This document shows positions 30,956 to 43,123 of a DNA stretch of 64,000 bases, in pieces. Each line of letters opens with the position of its first letter. Position 1 is the first letter of the stretch. The stretch lies in the NCBI RefSeq assembly GCF_037392515.1, contig NC_090280.1, forward strand, positions 17,052,001 to 17,116,000, written 5' to 3'. A program made the translations under genes and the position numbers. The DNA comes from Haliotis asinina (lineage: Eukaryota; Mollusca; Gastropoda; Lepetellida; Haliotidae). Under the pieces are notes generated by a model. The model had not been told where the DNA came from and did not search any database. It worked only from the letters and a program-made list of their open reading frames with translations.

Positions 30956-31859
30956 GTAACAATATAGATGCGATTGATTTTACTCAGAGAAAGTATTCAC
31001 CATGAAACAAATTGATGACCCAAATCTTTGCTTGTTTTTATAGCCGCTATCTCAAAACGTTTAGGTGTGTAGAGTTATACTAAGAGAAAGTTACACCATT
31101 CACAAAACTGAAGTTTGAAAGGTTTTCTCAACCAGAAATAAGAAAAGTATTAATTTTCACACTAGGACAAGGTTTTCTGTAGGAGAGAGGCAGTGCCTAG
31201 TTAAAATCCGATTTTCTCATATATTGCAGGAGTTTGTTCAATTTAGACAATTTTAACTTGCAAAGAAAAAATCTGAAAATGCTTTTTTTTAACAATAACA
31301 TGAATACATGTTGAAGAGTAGTGCAATATTCGGTGTCTTCCTTCCATATACACAGAGGAAAGGTTCACAGCAAAGTTAAGTTATGTTATTTTTATGTTAT
31401 GATTGTCACTAAAAATCACAATTTATAATTCTTGAAACCCAGGAAAATGTTAGGGGTCTTCTCGGAAGCAGTATTAGTGAAAACAATAGGATGCTCTATG
31501 ATATTATTTTAGAAATTAAGAAATTAATCAAACCATGTTTTGATACTATCTCAATTTTTTTATTAGTTTGTTTTAGGTATTTTGTAACTCAAGTACCGAA
31601 AAAAATTAGTTTTGTTCAAACAGTATAAAATGGGTAAAAATCTGAACCTCAAATACAACAGCATCAGTTATTCAATGTGGTTATCTGTCATTTCTTTTCA
31701 GTCCTGAAAGGGGATGTAGACAGTGAGATTCAATGTCACCGCATTCATTTATTTTTGCAGTTGAAGTATTTGGTACTATGGTAAGGACAAATCAGGGCAT
31801 AGCGCTTAATGATACTGAACATAAACTAGGCTAGTTTGAGGATACACAGTTATTTCTTG

Positions 31860-33210
31860 ATGGATTTGTAAAAAAAACCTTCTTGCAGCAATTGAAACAA
31901 TTTCCACCAAATCTCAGAACTCAGAATTGACAGAGATAAAACCAAGGCTATTTGGATAGGTTCAATGTCTCAAAATAATATAACCAGTTACTTAAATCTT
32001 AACTGACACAGTGGGGGACTTCGAAATTTTAGGAATGACCTTAAATGTTTCATTAAATGAAACCTGGGTGATAAACACAAGAAAAAGGCACAGAAACAAT
32101 TAAAAGATTATTTGCCTAACTGGCGCAGAAGACATGTTACTCTTATTGGAAAAAAATTCATTTTGCTCTTATTGGAAAAAAATCACTGTTATTAAAACTT
32201 TGGCTATCGCACTCTTGTACGCATTTTCTCTGCACTGCCCAAGCCACCCAAAGCATTCATTAAAGAACTCAGCAAAATTATTTATAGTTTTTGTGGAAAA
32301 ATAAAAACGACCAAAAAAGAGATCAACTATAAGCAGAGGTTATGAAGATGAAGGTCTCAGAATGATGGATACAGAACATTTCATCATCGCTTCGAAATTG
32401 TCCTCATGAAATACTCTATAAACAAAAACAAAACATTTATAAACATCTTTCCCGTAATTCGTTTATTTATTCTCATTTGGGTCCAGTACTGTTGACTGTT
32501 TATCTGACCGTGATAATCCTTTTTGGAGAGACGTTTCACCTGCTGGGAGGATATTCTATAGGAAAATTACGTTTTGAGGACAAAGGTGCAGACCAAAACC
32601 TGACTCAACCACTGGAGTTGAACCGTTTCTTTAAATCATCATATGGAAGATAAACCCTGGTTTAATAGCGGTATACATAGTAGAAAGATATATGTGATGG
32701 AAATAGCTTCCTGTGTTTTGAAAATTTATGAGATACAAAATACAGGGAAGTTTCTTAGATTGTCAATACTGTTAAACACCATTCCAAATAACTGATATTT
32801 GTGATACCAAAAAAGAAACACAACACTTACTTTCGATCAGCCACAAATATATTATTTGTAACGCCGATGGTTCAAGGATATTCTATGATAAACTAATTAT
32901 GAATGATTCTACACCCAAGACCTTAGAACATTAAAACACATGAGATTGACTGAGAAGACGTATTTAGCAATTAGAGGAATTATAGGAAGTGTAAAATGAC
33001 TGTAAACTCTTACACGTTCGTTCAGTACAGATTTATGAACAGAATAATTTATGCAGAATAAAAAGAAATGAAGTTGAAGGTAGTTAATGATGATTCATTT
33101 TGTACATTTTGTAAAACCTCCTCAGAAGATATATCACGTTTCTTGTTTGAGTGTCAATTTGTTAGGAGCTTTTGGTTTAAAGTTGAATACTTCCGTAATG
33201 GTCACCTCTA
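31860..33210 (+). pseudogene. L1-like LINE relic in gene B intron
   Basis: Scattered RT and C-terminal matches in changing frames: YEDEGLRMMDTEHFIIASK (about 32337-32395), ALLYAFSLHCPSHPKHSLK (about 32210-32265) and a finger-like CTFCKTSSEDISRFLFECQF (about 33100-33160). Heavily mutated; orientation same as the gene. Confidence 0.6.
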
Positions 33211-33332
33211 AAGCAATATGACAGTATCTAGATTAATTATATTCGGACTGACCTCAAATAGCTAAGTAGTAAATAACATTTCACAACTTGCCAAAGTATT
33301 AATGTAAGCCTCACGCCTTAAACAGCAAGACA

Positions 33333-33394
33333 GGTCCTATGCAGTATTTCACAAGTTACTTAAGGTCCTATGCAGTATTTCACAAGTTACTTAA
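33333..33394. repeat. Perfect 31-bp tandem duplication
   Basis: GGTCCTATGCAGTATTTCAC plus AAGTTACTTAA occurs twice back to back (33333-33363, 33364-33394). Confidence 0.85.
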
Positions 33395-33917
33395 GGACAT
33401 GTGCTATATCGAAAGGTTTATTGCAATGAAAAATAATAAATGTGGTTGTTCTGCTAGGAAATGGCAACACTCAGATATGGTACTATGACATTTTAATTTA
33501 GCACATATGTAGTTTGACCTACCCAAACTAATGTGTCCAGTACAGTAATATTGTCTTCACCTAACTCCTATTTATCTACATATGTACACCCCCATATGGG
33601 GAAACAGTTTTGTACTATCTTGATGATGTAAACACCAACACATGTCACTCTTCTGTCTGTACATGCAACTTCAAATGGAATAAAAAAAACTAAAATGTTT
33701 GTGGTCAAGTGACACCCATTGGATTTGTGCATTATGTGTCACTAATAATTATTGTAAATTGTTATTTCAAAGAAAAGGTTCATATTGTGATGGGTTTTCT
33801 TATTTTTATTCACTCAAAATTGGTTTTATCCTACAAAATTCGTTTGAAAGAATATTTCAATTGTAAACCTTAAAATATATACACTCTTTGGACCGCACTG
33901 TTCTAATTCCGTTGCAG

Positions 33918-34018
33918 TCAAAGGTCTACGTTGTGAAATCTACCAACAATGGGACGACGAAGTATATAGGATATGCCATAGATATTTTGGATACAATCGC
34001 CGATGTTCTTAATTTCAG
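33918..34018 (+). CDS. iGluR gene B exon 6 (S1)
   Basis: Acceptor GTTGCAG, donor GTGAGT. Encodes YIGYAIDILDTIADVLNF, the conserved S1 block of the glutamate-binding domain. Confidence 0.85.
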
Positions 34019-34139
34019 GTGAGTTGCATTACACTTAGCCAATAGTTTTCATTCATAGTCCAGCCACTTTCTAAAACGGCTGAGTTTATTTCGGTGGTGT
34101 TTTTTTCGGCAGTCCCATATAAAACAGTTCTCCCTACAG

Positions 34140-34227
34140 TTACAGTATTACTGAGCCAGAGGATCAGTCGTGGGGACTTCCTGTCAACAACACCTATGAT
34201 GGAATTGTGGGCCAGCTAAACAGAACG
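34140..34227 (+). CDS. iGluR gene B exon 7 (S1)
   Basis: 88 bp, encodes YSITEPEDQSWGLPVNNTYD and GIVGQLNRT (conserved 'W dGi ig L' block). Donor GTAATT. Confidence 0.85.
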
Positions 34228-34537
34228 GTAATTTCGCCATGCAAACTGTATCATACTGGTTTTAAGGCTGTGTGAAGATTAGATTAGAAGATGCTCAGTC
34301 ACGCCTTGGTTAGCTGTAAGAGGCAAGTAGGATAGTCCATATGTCATAATTCCCTGATAGGGTGGTATATTTTCAGGCCATGGTTTACTTCACTGCCATT
34401 ATTACTGGAGCTATTCTGTTAATGAAGCAACGATTTAACACTTCGTGATAGAACTGGCTATAGGACTCTATAAGATGTAAATGTATTAGAAAGACAGGAT
34501 GTATGTTGCCATGCCATGTTGCTTTGTACTTTTATAG

Positions 34538-34884
34538 GAAGTGGACCTTGCTGCTTGTGATCTGGCAATAGAAGAAGGCCGTTCAAAGTTTATTGACTAC
34601 GTATTACCGCCAATCAGCACGGAATACTTTAATGTTGTGATAAGAGGCACAACGAAGTAGCTCTCTTTATCTCTTAGCTCTCCCACTCAGACTCGACGTG
34701 TACCTCGTTTTGTTTCTGATTGCCGGATTTTGCTCACTGCTCTTTGCCTTGTTCGAAAGTGTGGATATCTTCATGTGCGCCACACCTGCAGGGTCTGATG
34801 GAGAGGGTCTCGGTCGCTTCATGAAAGTGAGACAAAATCTGTTTCATGCCTGCTGGGAAGTCACTGAATCCCTGTTTAAGCAGG
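34538..34884 (+). pseudogene. iGluR gene B exon 8 (end of S1, M1, pore) with frameshift
   Basis: 347 bp. It starts EVDLAACDLAIEEGRSKFID (the S1 Arg is kept), then reaches TAG at about 34658. The M1 helix (LDVYLVLFLIAGFCSLLFAL) and pore segment (ACWEVTESLFKQ) continue in another frame, so one extra base lies near 34655-34660. Donor GTATGT at 34885; the last base pairs with exon 9 to make the Gly codon after SLFKQ. Confidence 0.8.
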
Positions 34885-34979
34885 GTATGTATAAACTGAA
34901 GTTCATGATAAATGAAAGGCCAAGGATTCTTGTTACAACATCTGGGACATGTATACATAAAACAGGAAAATAACAAATT

Positions 34980-35165
34980 CTGATAAATCAACATTTACAT
35001 AGCTGGATAAGCTTGACACGCAGTCGTGTGGATAGCTGAACCAGCTTAACAGGCAGTCTTGCGAACAGCTGAATATGCTTGGCAAACAGTCATGTGCGTA
35101 GTAGAACAAGGTTGACAAAAAGTCTTGTGCATAGCGGAACAAGGTTGTTAGAACGTTTTACAGAA
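34980..35165. repeat. 33-bp minisatellite, left part
   Basis: Unit TAGCTGAACAAGGTTGACAA plus ACAGTCTTGTGCA, about five diverged units; it continues at 36105-36215 beyond the Penelope pair. Confidence 0.8.
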
Positions 35166-35218
35166 TAATAAAACAGAATAATACAGCTGAATAAACCTGA
35201 CAAACAGTCTAAAAGTGC

Positions 35219-35590
35219 TTTATGGTTCAAACTTCTTTATTATACAAGGTCACAACGTTTCGAGACAGATTCTAGTCTCTTCTTCAGGTGAAGTGAGGGT
35301 AAAACTAAAGGGTTGCAGTATATATACACATAACAGTAGTCACTGAGGATAAGGTGGTTCCATGCATTGGGTAAGTAAACACCTCCGTCTCTGCTGACTG
35401 AGGGATTGTTCCGCTTGATTGCAATGGCTTCTGGGAGCTTCCGTTTTTTTAAGTCATTGGCGTTCCTAACTAATGTCCTGGTGTTGTCCCAAACAATCTT
35501 GTGATTGGGGTTGTGCATGATGTGTTCACATACAGCAGACTTCTGATCCAAATTTTGAACTGATGTTTTGTGTTCTTTTAACCTGATAGC
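35219..35590 (-). pseudogene. Penelope-like element fragment, GIY-YIG end, minus copy
   Basis: Encodes KSAVCEHIMHNPNHKIVWDN, then KLPEAIAIKRNNPSVSRDGG and VYLPNAWNHLI, the C-terminal part of the GIY-YIG endonuclease of Penelope-like retroelements. RT is absent. The tail toward 35219 contains CTGAAGAAGAGACTAG and CTCGAAACG. Arranged head-to-head with the plus copy. Confidence 0.7.
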
Positions 35591-35592
35591 CA

Positions 35593-36078
35593 GTGGTCAT
35601 GCACAACCCCAATCACAAGATTGTTTGGGACAACACGAGGACATTAGTTATGAACGCCAATGACTTAAAAAAACGGAAGCTCCTAGAAGCCATTGCAATC
35701 AAGCGGAACAATCCCTCAGTCAACAGAGACGGAGGTGTTTACTTACCCAATGCATGGAACCACCTTATCCTCGGTGACTAATCTTTATCCAAACATCTTT
35801 ACCTGTAACCCGTTAACCTAATCAACACAAGCCTGCACACCAATCAGTTTAAGCCTGTACATAAGTTGAAGCCTGTACATCAATCAATCGAAGCCTGTAC
35901 ATCAATTAATAGAAACCTGTATACCTTGTTACCCATTGTTATCGGTCTACTGTTATGTGTATATATACTGCAACCCTTTAGTTTTACCCTCACTTCACCT
36001 GAAGAAGGGACTAGAATCTGTCTCGAAACGTTGTGACCTTGTATAATAAAGACGTTTGAACCATAAAGCACTTTTAGT
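35593..36078 (+). pseudogene. Penelope-like element fragment, GIY-YIG end, plus copy
   Basis: Same coding block as the minus copy (NHKIVWDNTRTLVMNANDLK, stop at about 35781), then about five 20-bp repeats of GAAGCCTGTACATCAATCAA type (35828-35925), then the same tail. The tandem-array breakpoint at 35905 lies in those repeats, so array copies carry only the tail (40291-40463 and equivalents). Confidence 0.7.
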
Positions 36079-36104
36079 TTGATTACTCCAACTTCTAAAT
36101 GCCT

Positions 36105-36215
36105 TTGAAACAACTGACAAACAGTCTTGAAGATAGCTGAACAGGTTTGACACATTGTCTTGTGCATAGCGGAGAAAGGGTGTCAAACAGTCTTGCGGAT
36201 AGCTGAACAAGGTTC
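36105..36215. repeat. 33-bp minisatellite, right part
   Basis: Three to four units, e.g. TAGCTGAACAGGTTTGACAC; the next array units have one fewer. Confidence 0.75.
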
Positions 36216-36680
36216 TCAATCAATCTTCTGAATAATGTTCTGTGATGCTGAATGTTACGCCTTATGCATAAATACAGACAAAATTAGTCGACAACACAAC
36301 ACATCCAGGTCACATAGGTAAATTGGTTTAAGGGAACTGGGGTTTTTCACCTATGTCGCATAGCACTCCGTTGAAAAACCTGATAACTGTTTGAACTGAC
36401 ATTTTACGCGAAAAATGACATATACAAGCATAGGCAAATAAATCGAGGAGCATATTATTTGCAAAGTGTAATATGACTCAACTTTTGCTTTTTGACTTTT
36501 CTTCTTCTCTTTCTATTTTTTTAAATATTTAGAACTATAGCTGTAACAATAACTCAGTGGAGTGTGTTAAGTGACGTTGTGTTCAAATGTATGTTTTGAC
36601 AGACCTACGTGTTAGTTTGTAGCGCACCGCCTGTCTGAGACTGATCAATATTTAGTTTTGTATCTAAATGCATTTTGCAG

Positions 36681-36895
36681 GCTTTAGTAAATATCCTAGA
36701 GGTATGTCGGGGAAGGTTTTGATGGCATCGTTGTGGATGTCGTTGATGGTTTTAACTACAGTCTACTGTGCCAACCTTGTCGCCGCTCTGTCCGCACAGA
36801 CTGAAGTTAAACCGTTCACTGACCTAGAGGGGCTACTGGACAGTGATTATTCAGCTGGGTTGCAAACATCCGGTATCTCCCATCATATATTGAAG
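36681..36895 (+). CDS. iGluR gene B M3 exon, array copy 1
   Basis: 215 bp between TTTTGCAG and GTATCT. Encodes GFSKYPRGMSGKVLMASLWM, then VYCANLVAALSAQTEVKPFT: the M3 gate helix and start of S2. The usual SYTANLAAF gate motif reads VYCANLVAA here. Confidence 0.85.
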
Positions 36896-37593
36896 GTATC
36901 TGGATACTAATTACTGGGTTTTGCCCTTTGTTCCTTTGTTGTGGTAGTGTAGAGTTCAAAATGTTGCCAGTATATTCCGATGTTGATGTGTCTGCTCCAT
37001 TGGGTGTTTAAGTGAATTATCAACATTTGTTTTACACATGGTAGCTTCACTCTTTCATTGATGTCATATATTAATATAATATATTGAAATACATGAAATT
37101 TCAGCACTGTTTCTTACAAACACAAATGCCCTGCGAATAAAGAACTAAATTCACCTTTCGGGCGATAACTGTACGCAACTCGTGTTACCACTGTCTGATA
37201 TTCAAGCACTGTGATATCTAGAAGCAGTTAATGGTGTTTGACCAGAATTCCTCCATTGAATGTTAAGTAACATATTAGTAATGGAATATCTATGGAAACA
37301 ATCTGTGAGCCTCTAGAAACAAACTATAATTGTCAACAATAAAAGTTACATTATCCGCACACAATAAACGAAATATCAGAATTTCTGCGCGGAACATGAT
37401 AGTCGGTTCATAAGTTGATTTACTGTCAGGAGACAAATTTAAACGTGTTATCGTAAAAAGGACTGAATTAAGAACTTTACATATATCATGTGTATTTAGA
37501 GACACACTTGAATATTGTGACAGTTTATCTTGTGACAGTACGTGTCTGTATACTCCTCTTCAAAACAGATTCGAAGTGAATCATTCAAAACAT

Positions 37594-37640
37594 AGTGAGT
37601 GAGTGTGGTTTTAAGTCACTTTATCAATATTACATCAATG
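37594..37640 (-). mobile_element. SINE tail fragment, copy 1 of four
   Basis: GTGAGTGAGTG followed by a degraded tail. Repeated at +4354, +8708 and +13062. Confidence 0.45.
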
Positions 37641-37915
37641 TCAAAGTGGGCAGCAGTTGAAAACAAGCTATGGGAGCACAGTTATGCTTTTGAAAGATTC
37701 AGCAAATCCGTATACGTGAAATGTATTAGATTTGTCATGGAATATCTAATTATTTGTTTAAAGCCATTTCAGTGATGTGCGTGGGGTAATGAGTTTGTGA
37801 AAAACGCCCTGCCTTGGTGGCCTTACTAGTTCCTGCTTAGTATCAGGAATGAGCAGAAATGTTACTTTTGCTGTAAATTTATTCATTGTCTGCCACTTTC
37901 ATCTTTAACTACCAG

Positions 37916-38175
37916 ACAAATGACCCACCAAGTTTATATGGAAGACTATGGTCAAAGATAAAAGCCAACGACCCAGTGTTCCTGGAATCCTCGAATGAAA
38001 AACATCTAAAACGACTGGAACGTGAGAAATATGCCCTGATGATGTTCTCATCACAACTAGAGAAGCACATGGCTGATGACTGCCACTTACAGGTTCTGGG
38101 AGAAAGACTATTATACCTACAAATATCTTTTGGATTGCTCAAAGGGTCGCCTCTAAAAGCCGACATGGATAAAGT
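37916..38175 (+). CDS. iGluR gene B S2 exon, array copy 1
   Basis: 260 bp between CTACCAG and GTAAGC. Encodes NDPVFLESSNEKHLKRLERE, MADDCHLQVL and FGLLKGSPLKADMDKV (S2). The first residues continue in frame from the M3 exon. Confidence 0.85.
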
Positions 38176-38769
38176 GTAAGCTGCGACAGAGCCTTTAAAG
38201 TTCACAAACATAATACAAAGTGTTTTTAAACAAAAATATAAATATGGATATTGATTATCGATGAACAATATGTCCAAAACCTTTATTCAATATTGCACGT
38301 ATATCTGAAATATAGTTAAGTTGACTATATGTGTTTGCATTAATTACAATACATACTACGTGTAATGGTTCACTCCCAGGCATCAGACGTTCCAATTGTC
38401 AGACGGCTCAATCATTAGGCAAATCAGTCAAGTGTTACCAGTGTAACTGCCTGGCCTTACCTACTAATTAATGAACTGCTCCAAATTGTGGGCAGGGTGA
38501 TTAGGTTGATCCCAGCCACTAAGCTTGTTAATTGAAACCGATTATACTCTTTTGTTTTTGTTGTTGTTGTCGCTGCTTTTGATCAGTATGTGGAGAGAGA
38601 TGTGATTTTGAAGTAGTTTGTTCAACTATATGGAATACAGGAAGTATGCAGAATGCAGTAAGCATTATTAAATAAGCTTTAACTGTTTTGTATATACTTG
38701 AGTAAGTGGTTTAAAGTTCTCCGCAACTCAAGCTGAATTTCACATGTGATATATATCATGAACTGGAAA

Positions 38770-40256
38770 GTCAGTACGATATCGCAGCTATCACTGGCAT
38801 ACACAGAGTGGAATTTATTCATTGTCAGGGAGGAACACAGCAAGCATTTCTTGATGGGTTCACATACTCCAAGAATAAGACCAGAGGCCAGACAACACAC
38901 TGGAGATGTATCGTCAAGACATGCAGAGGGAAATGTTCCACTGTTGCGGACTTCCTGGGAGATTCCTCAGACCACTCCCACCCACCAGGACTTCAGCCAA
39001 GTTTGTTAGCAACTTGCGGAAACGGGTCAGAGAAGAAGCCACACCTGTCCAGGCGATCTACAATGCCGAAGTTAGTCTCCAGGCTCCAGACGACGCCCCG
39101 CACCTGCCTTCCTTTCCCAGTTTGAAGAGTTCCCTCTACCGACATCGCCGGGCAACAATCCCTATACTGCCACAGACCAGAGCTGATGCTCGCTTGGAAG
39201 GACAGTGGACCACAACCAGACATGGCAGAAGGTTTCTTCTCTGTGAAGATGGCGAGGAGGACAAGATCATCATCTTTTCGACCGATGAGCAGCTGTGATG
39301 TGTGGCTGAAGCTGACACACTCTACATGGACAGTACATTTCCTGTTGTCCTCATCTCTGGAATCACCTTTACACCATACATGCCCGCTTTGGATACACCA
39401 TGTACCCGCTGTCTTCGCAATGCTGCCAAACCCGACAACAGACATCACACACCAGGATGTTCACCCTACTGAAGACAGAGGTCCATCAGATGTTCAACCA
39501 ACCGCTAGCTCCAGCTACCGTTCAGACGGACTTCGAGATGGCGGCCATTCGAGCCACAGAGACCGAGTTTCCTGCAGCAGACATCAAGGGGTGTTTCTTC
39601 CACTACACCCATGCCATCTGGAGGAAAACCCAGGACCTCGGCTTAGCTGTAGAGTACAAGGAAGATCCCCAAGTACAGAGATGGATTCGAAGAGCGACTG
39701 GACTTCCCCTGCTTCCTCTTCCTGATGTGCAAGATGCCTGGCTGGACACGATGGACGCAACACCTGAAGTAGCACGGTCCCAGGAGTTCAACGACTACAT
39801 GGTGACAAATGGACTGACGACAACGCCCGCTTCCCACTACGCCTTTGGAACCATCACCACACAGTTGGCTAAAAGACAAACAACGACCTTGATGGATTCC
39901 ATGCCCGTATCAACAGAAGTCTACCTTATCAGCATCCCAACCTGTTTAGATTTGTGGACCTGATGCAAGGCATTGAGAAGTCAGAAGGCGCTAAGCTGGA
40001 GCAGATTATCTTTGGCGCTACTCCCCCACCCAGGAAGAAAGTGTACAGAGAATCTGAGGGGAGATTCCTTCGTCTGAAAGAAAAGCTGATAAGTGGAATT
40101 CCCGGATGCTGTAGGACATCTCTTGAAACTTGGCTAAAACTACTGAACTGCGAAGGTGATTGTGACTATGTAAATAGTGCATGTAAAGTGAACAAGGCTG
40201 TAATTGTTGGATACAATATTCCGTTACTGACTGACATATATGTAAATAGTAAATAG
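38770..40256 (+). pseudogene. MULE transposase relic with FLYWCH finger, array copy 1
   Basis: FLYWCH zinc finger (VEFIHCQGGTQQAFLDGFTY ... THWRCIVKTC ... HSHPP, about 38800-38990), then in the next frame NLRKRVREEATPVQAIYNAE and FLLCEDGEEDKIIIFSTDEQ (to 39298). After that come ADTLYMDSTF (first catalytic Asp), TVQTDFEMAAIRATETEFPA (second Asp block, about 39520) and GCFFHYTHAIWRK. The C-terminal frame ends at 40256, followed by AATAAA at about 40275. At least three frame changes disable it; a functional protein would cut and move the element. Confidence 0.8.
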
Positions 40257-41034
40257 TGCAATACTTTTGTTAAATAATAAAGTTTATAGAATTAATAGAA
40301 ACCTGTATACCTTGTTACCCATTGTTATCGGTCTACTGTTATGTGTATATATACTGCAACCCTTTAGTTTTACCCTCACTTCACCTGAAGAAGGGACTAG
40401 AATCTGTCTCGAAACGTTGTGACCTTGTATAATAAAGACGTTTGAACCATAAAGCACTTTTAGTTTGATTACTCCAACTTCTAAATGCCTTTGAAACAAC
40501 TGACAAACAGTCTTGAAGATAGCTGAACAGGTTTGACACATTGTCTTGTGCATAGCGGAGAAAGGGTGTCAAATCAATCTTCTGAATAATGTTCTGTGAT
40601 GCTGAATGTTACGCCTTATGCATAAATACAGACAAAATTAGTCGACAACACAACACGTCCAGGTCACATAGGTAAATTGGTTTAAGGGAACTGGGGTTTT
40701 TCACCTATGTCGCATAGCACTCCGTTGAAAAACCTGATAACTGTTTGAACTGACATTTTACGCGAAAAATGACATATACAAGCATAGGCAAATAAATCGA
40801 GGAGCATATTATTTGCAAAGTGTAATATGACTCAACTTTTGCTTTTTGACTTTTCTTCTTCTCTTTCTATTTTTTTAAATATTTAGAACTATAGCTGTAA
40901 CAATAACTCAGTGGAGTGTGTTAAGTGACGTTGTGTTCAAATGTATGTTTTGACAGACCTACGTGTTAGTTTGTAGCGCACCGCCTGTCTGAGACTGATC
41001 AATATTTAGTTTTGTATCTAAATGCATTTTGCAG

Positions 41035-41249
41035 GCTTTAGTAAATATCCTAGAGGTATGTCGGGGAAGGTTTTGATGGCATCGTTGTGGATGTCGTTGA
41101 TGGTTTTAACTACAGTCTACTGTGCCAACCTTGTCGCCGCTCTGTCCGCACAGACTGAAGTTAAACCGTTCACTGACCTAGAGGGGCTACTGGACAGTGA
41201 TTATTCAGCTGGGTTGCAAACATCCGGTATCTCCTATCATATATTGAAG
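41035..41249 (+). CDS. iGluR gene B M3 exon, array copy 2
   Basis: As copy 1 but GISYHILK instead of GISHHILK near the 3' end, the only coding difference among the four M3 copies. Confidence 0.85.
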
Positions 41250-42269
41250 GTATCTGGATACTAATTACTGGGTTTTGCCCTTTGTTCCTTTGTTGTGGTA
41301 GTGTAGAGTTCAAAATGTTGCCAGTATATTCCGATGTTGATGTGTCTGCTCCATTGGGTGTTTAAGTGAATTATCAACATTTGTTTTACACATGGTAGCT
41401 TCACTCTTTCATTGATGTCATATATTAATATAATATATTGAAATACATGAAATTTCAGCACTGTTTCTTACAAACACAAATGCCCTGCGAATAAAGAACT
41501 AAATTCACCTTTCGGGCGATAACTGTACGCAACTCGTGTTACCACTGTCTGATATTCAAGCACTGTGATATCTAGAAGCAGTTAATGGTGTTTGACCAGA
41601 ATTCCTCCATTGAATGTTAAGTAACATATTAGTAATGGAATATCTATGGAAACAATCTGTGAGCCTCTAGAAACAAACTATAATTGTCAACAATAAAAGT
41701 TACATTATCCGCACACAATAAACGAAATATCAGAATTTCTGCGCGGAACATGATAGTCGGTTCATAAGTTGATTTACTGTCAGGAGACAAATTTAAACGT
41801 GTTATCGTAAAAAGGACTGAATTAAGAACTTTACATATATCATGTGTATTTAGAGACACACTTGAATATTGTGACAGTTTATCTTGTGACAGTACGTGTC
41901 TGTATACTCCTCTTCAAAACAGATTCGAAGTGAATCATTCAAAACATAGTGAGTGAGTGTGGTTTTAAGTCACTTTATCAATATTACATCAATGTCAAAG
42001 TGGGCAGCAGTTGAAAACAAGCTATGGGAGCACAGTTATGCTTTTGAAAGATTCAGCAAATCCGTATACGTGAAATGTATTAGATTTGTCATGGAATATC
42101 TAATTATTTGTTTAAAGCCATTTCAGTGATGTGCGTGGGGTAATGAGTTTGTGAAAAACGCCCTGCCTTGGTGGCCTTACTAGTTCCTGCTTAGTATCAG
42201 GAATGAGCAGAAATGTTACTTTTGCTGTAAATTTATTCATTGTCTGCCACTTTCATCTTTAACTACCAG

Positions 42270-42529
42270 ACAAATGACCCACCAAGTTTATATGGAAGAC
42301 TATGGTCAAAGATAAAAGCCAACGACCCAGTGTTCCTGGAATCCTCGAATGAAAAACATCTAAAACGACTGGAACGTGAGAAATATGCCCTGATGATGTT
42401 CTCATCACAACTAGAGAAGCACATGGCTGATGACTGCCACTTACAGGTTCTGGGAGAAAGACTATTATACCTACAAATATCTTTTGGATTGCTCAAAGGG
42501 TCGCCTCTAAAAGCCGACATGGATAAAGT
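42270..42529 (+). CDS. iGluR gene B S2 exon, array copy 2
   Basis: Identical protein to copy 1, same splice sites. Confidence 0.85.
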
Positions 42530-43123
42530 GTAAGCTGCGACAGAGCCTTTAAAGTTCACAAACATAATACAAAGTGTTTTTAAACAAAAATATAAATATG
42601 GATATTGATTATCGATGAACAATATGTCCAAAACCTTTATTCAATATTGCACGTATATCTGAAATATAGTTAAGTTGACTATATGTGTTTGCATTAATTA
42701 CAATACATACTACGTGTAATGGTTCACTCCCAGGCATCAGACGTTCCAATTGTCAGACGGCTCAATCATTAGGCAAATCAGTCAAGTGTTACCAGTGTAA
42801 CTGCCTGGCCTTACCTACTAATTAATGAACTGCTCCAAATTGTGGGCAGGGTGATTAGGTTGATCCCAGCCACTAAGCTTGTTAATTGAAACCGATTATA
42901 CTCTTTTGTTTTTGTTGTTGTTGTCGCTGCTTTTGATCAGTATGTGGAGAGAGATGTGATTTTGAAGTAGTTTGTTCAACTATATGGAATACAGGAAGTA
43001 TGCAGAATGCAGTAAGCATTATTAAATAAGCTTTAACTGTTTTGTATATACTTGAGTAAGTGGTTTAAAGTTCTCCGCAACTCAAGCTGAATTTCACATG
43101 TGATATATATCATGAACTGGAAA

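Larger units (their letters stand above)
35905..40290 (+). repeat. Tandem array unit 1 (4386 bp)
   Basis: Contains Penelope tail, minisatellite, M3 exon, S2 exon, MULE left end and transposase relic. It is 32 bp longer than the other units by one extra 33-bp minisatellite repeat at about 36188. Confidence 0.9.

Noticed and set aside
34933-35142. Minus-strand ORF with 11-residue repeats
   Set aside because: Translation of the 33-bp minisatellite.
38993-39448. 151-codon minus-strand ORF repeated four times
   Set aside because: Antisense shadow of the MULE transposase relic; repetition only reflects the array.
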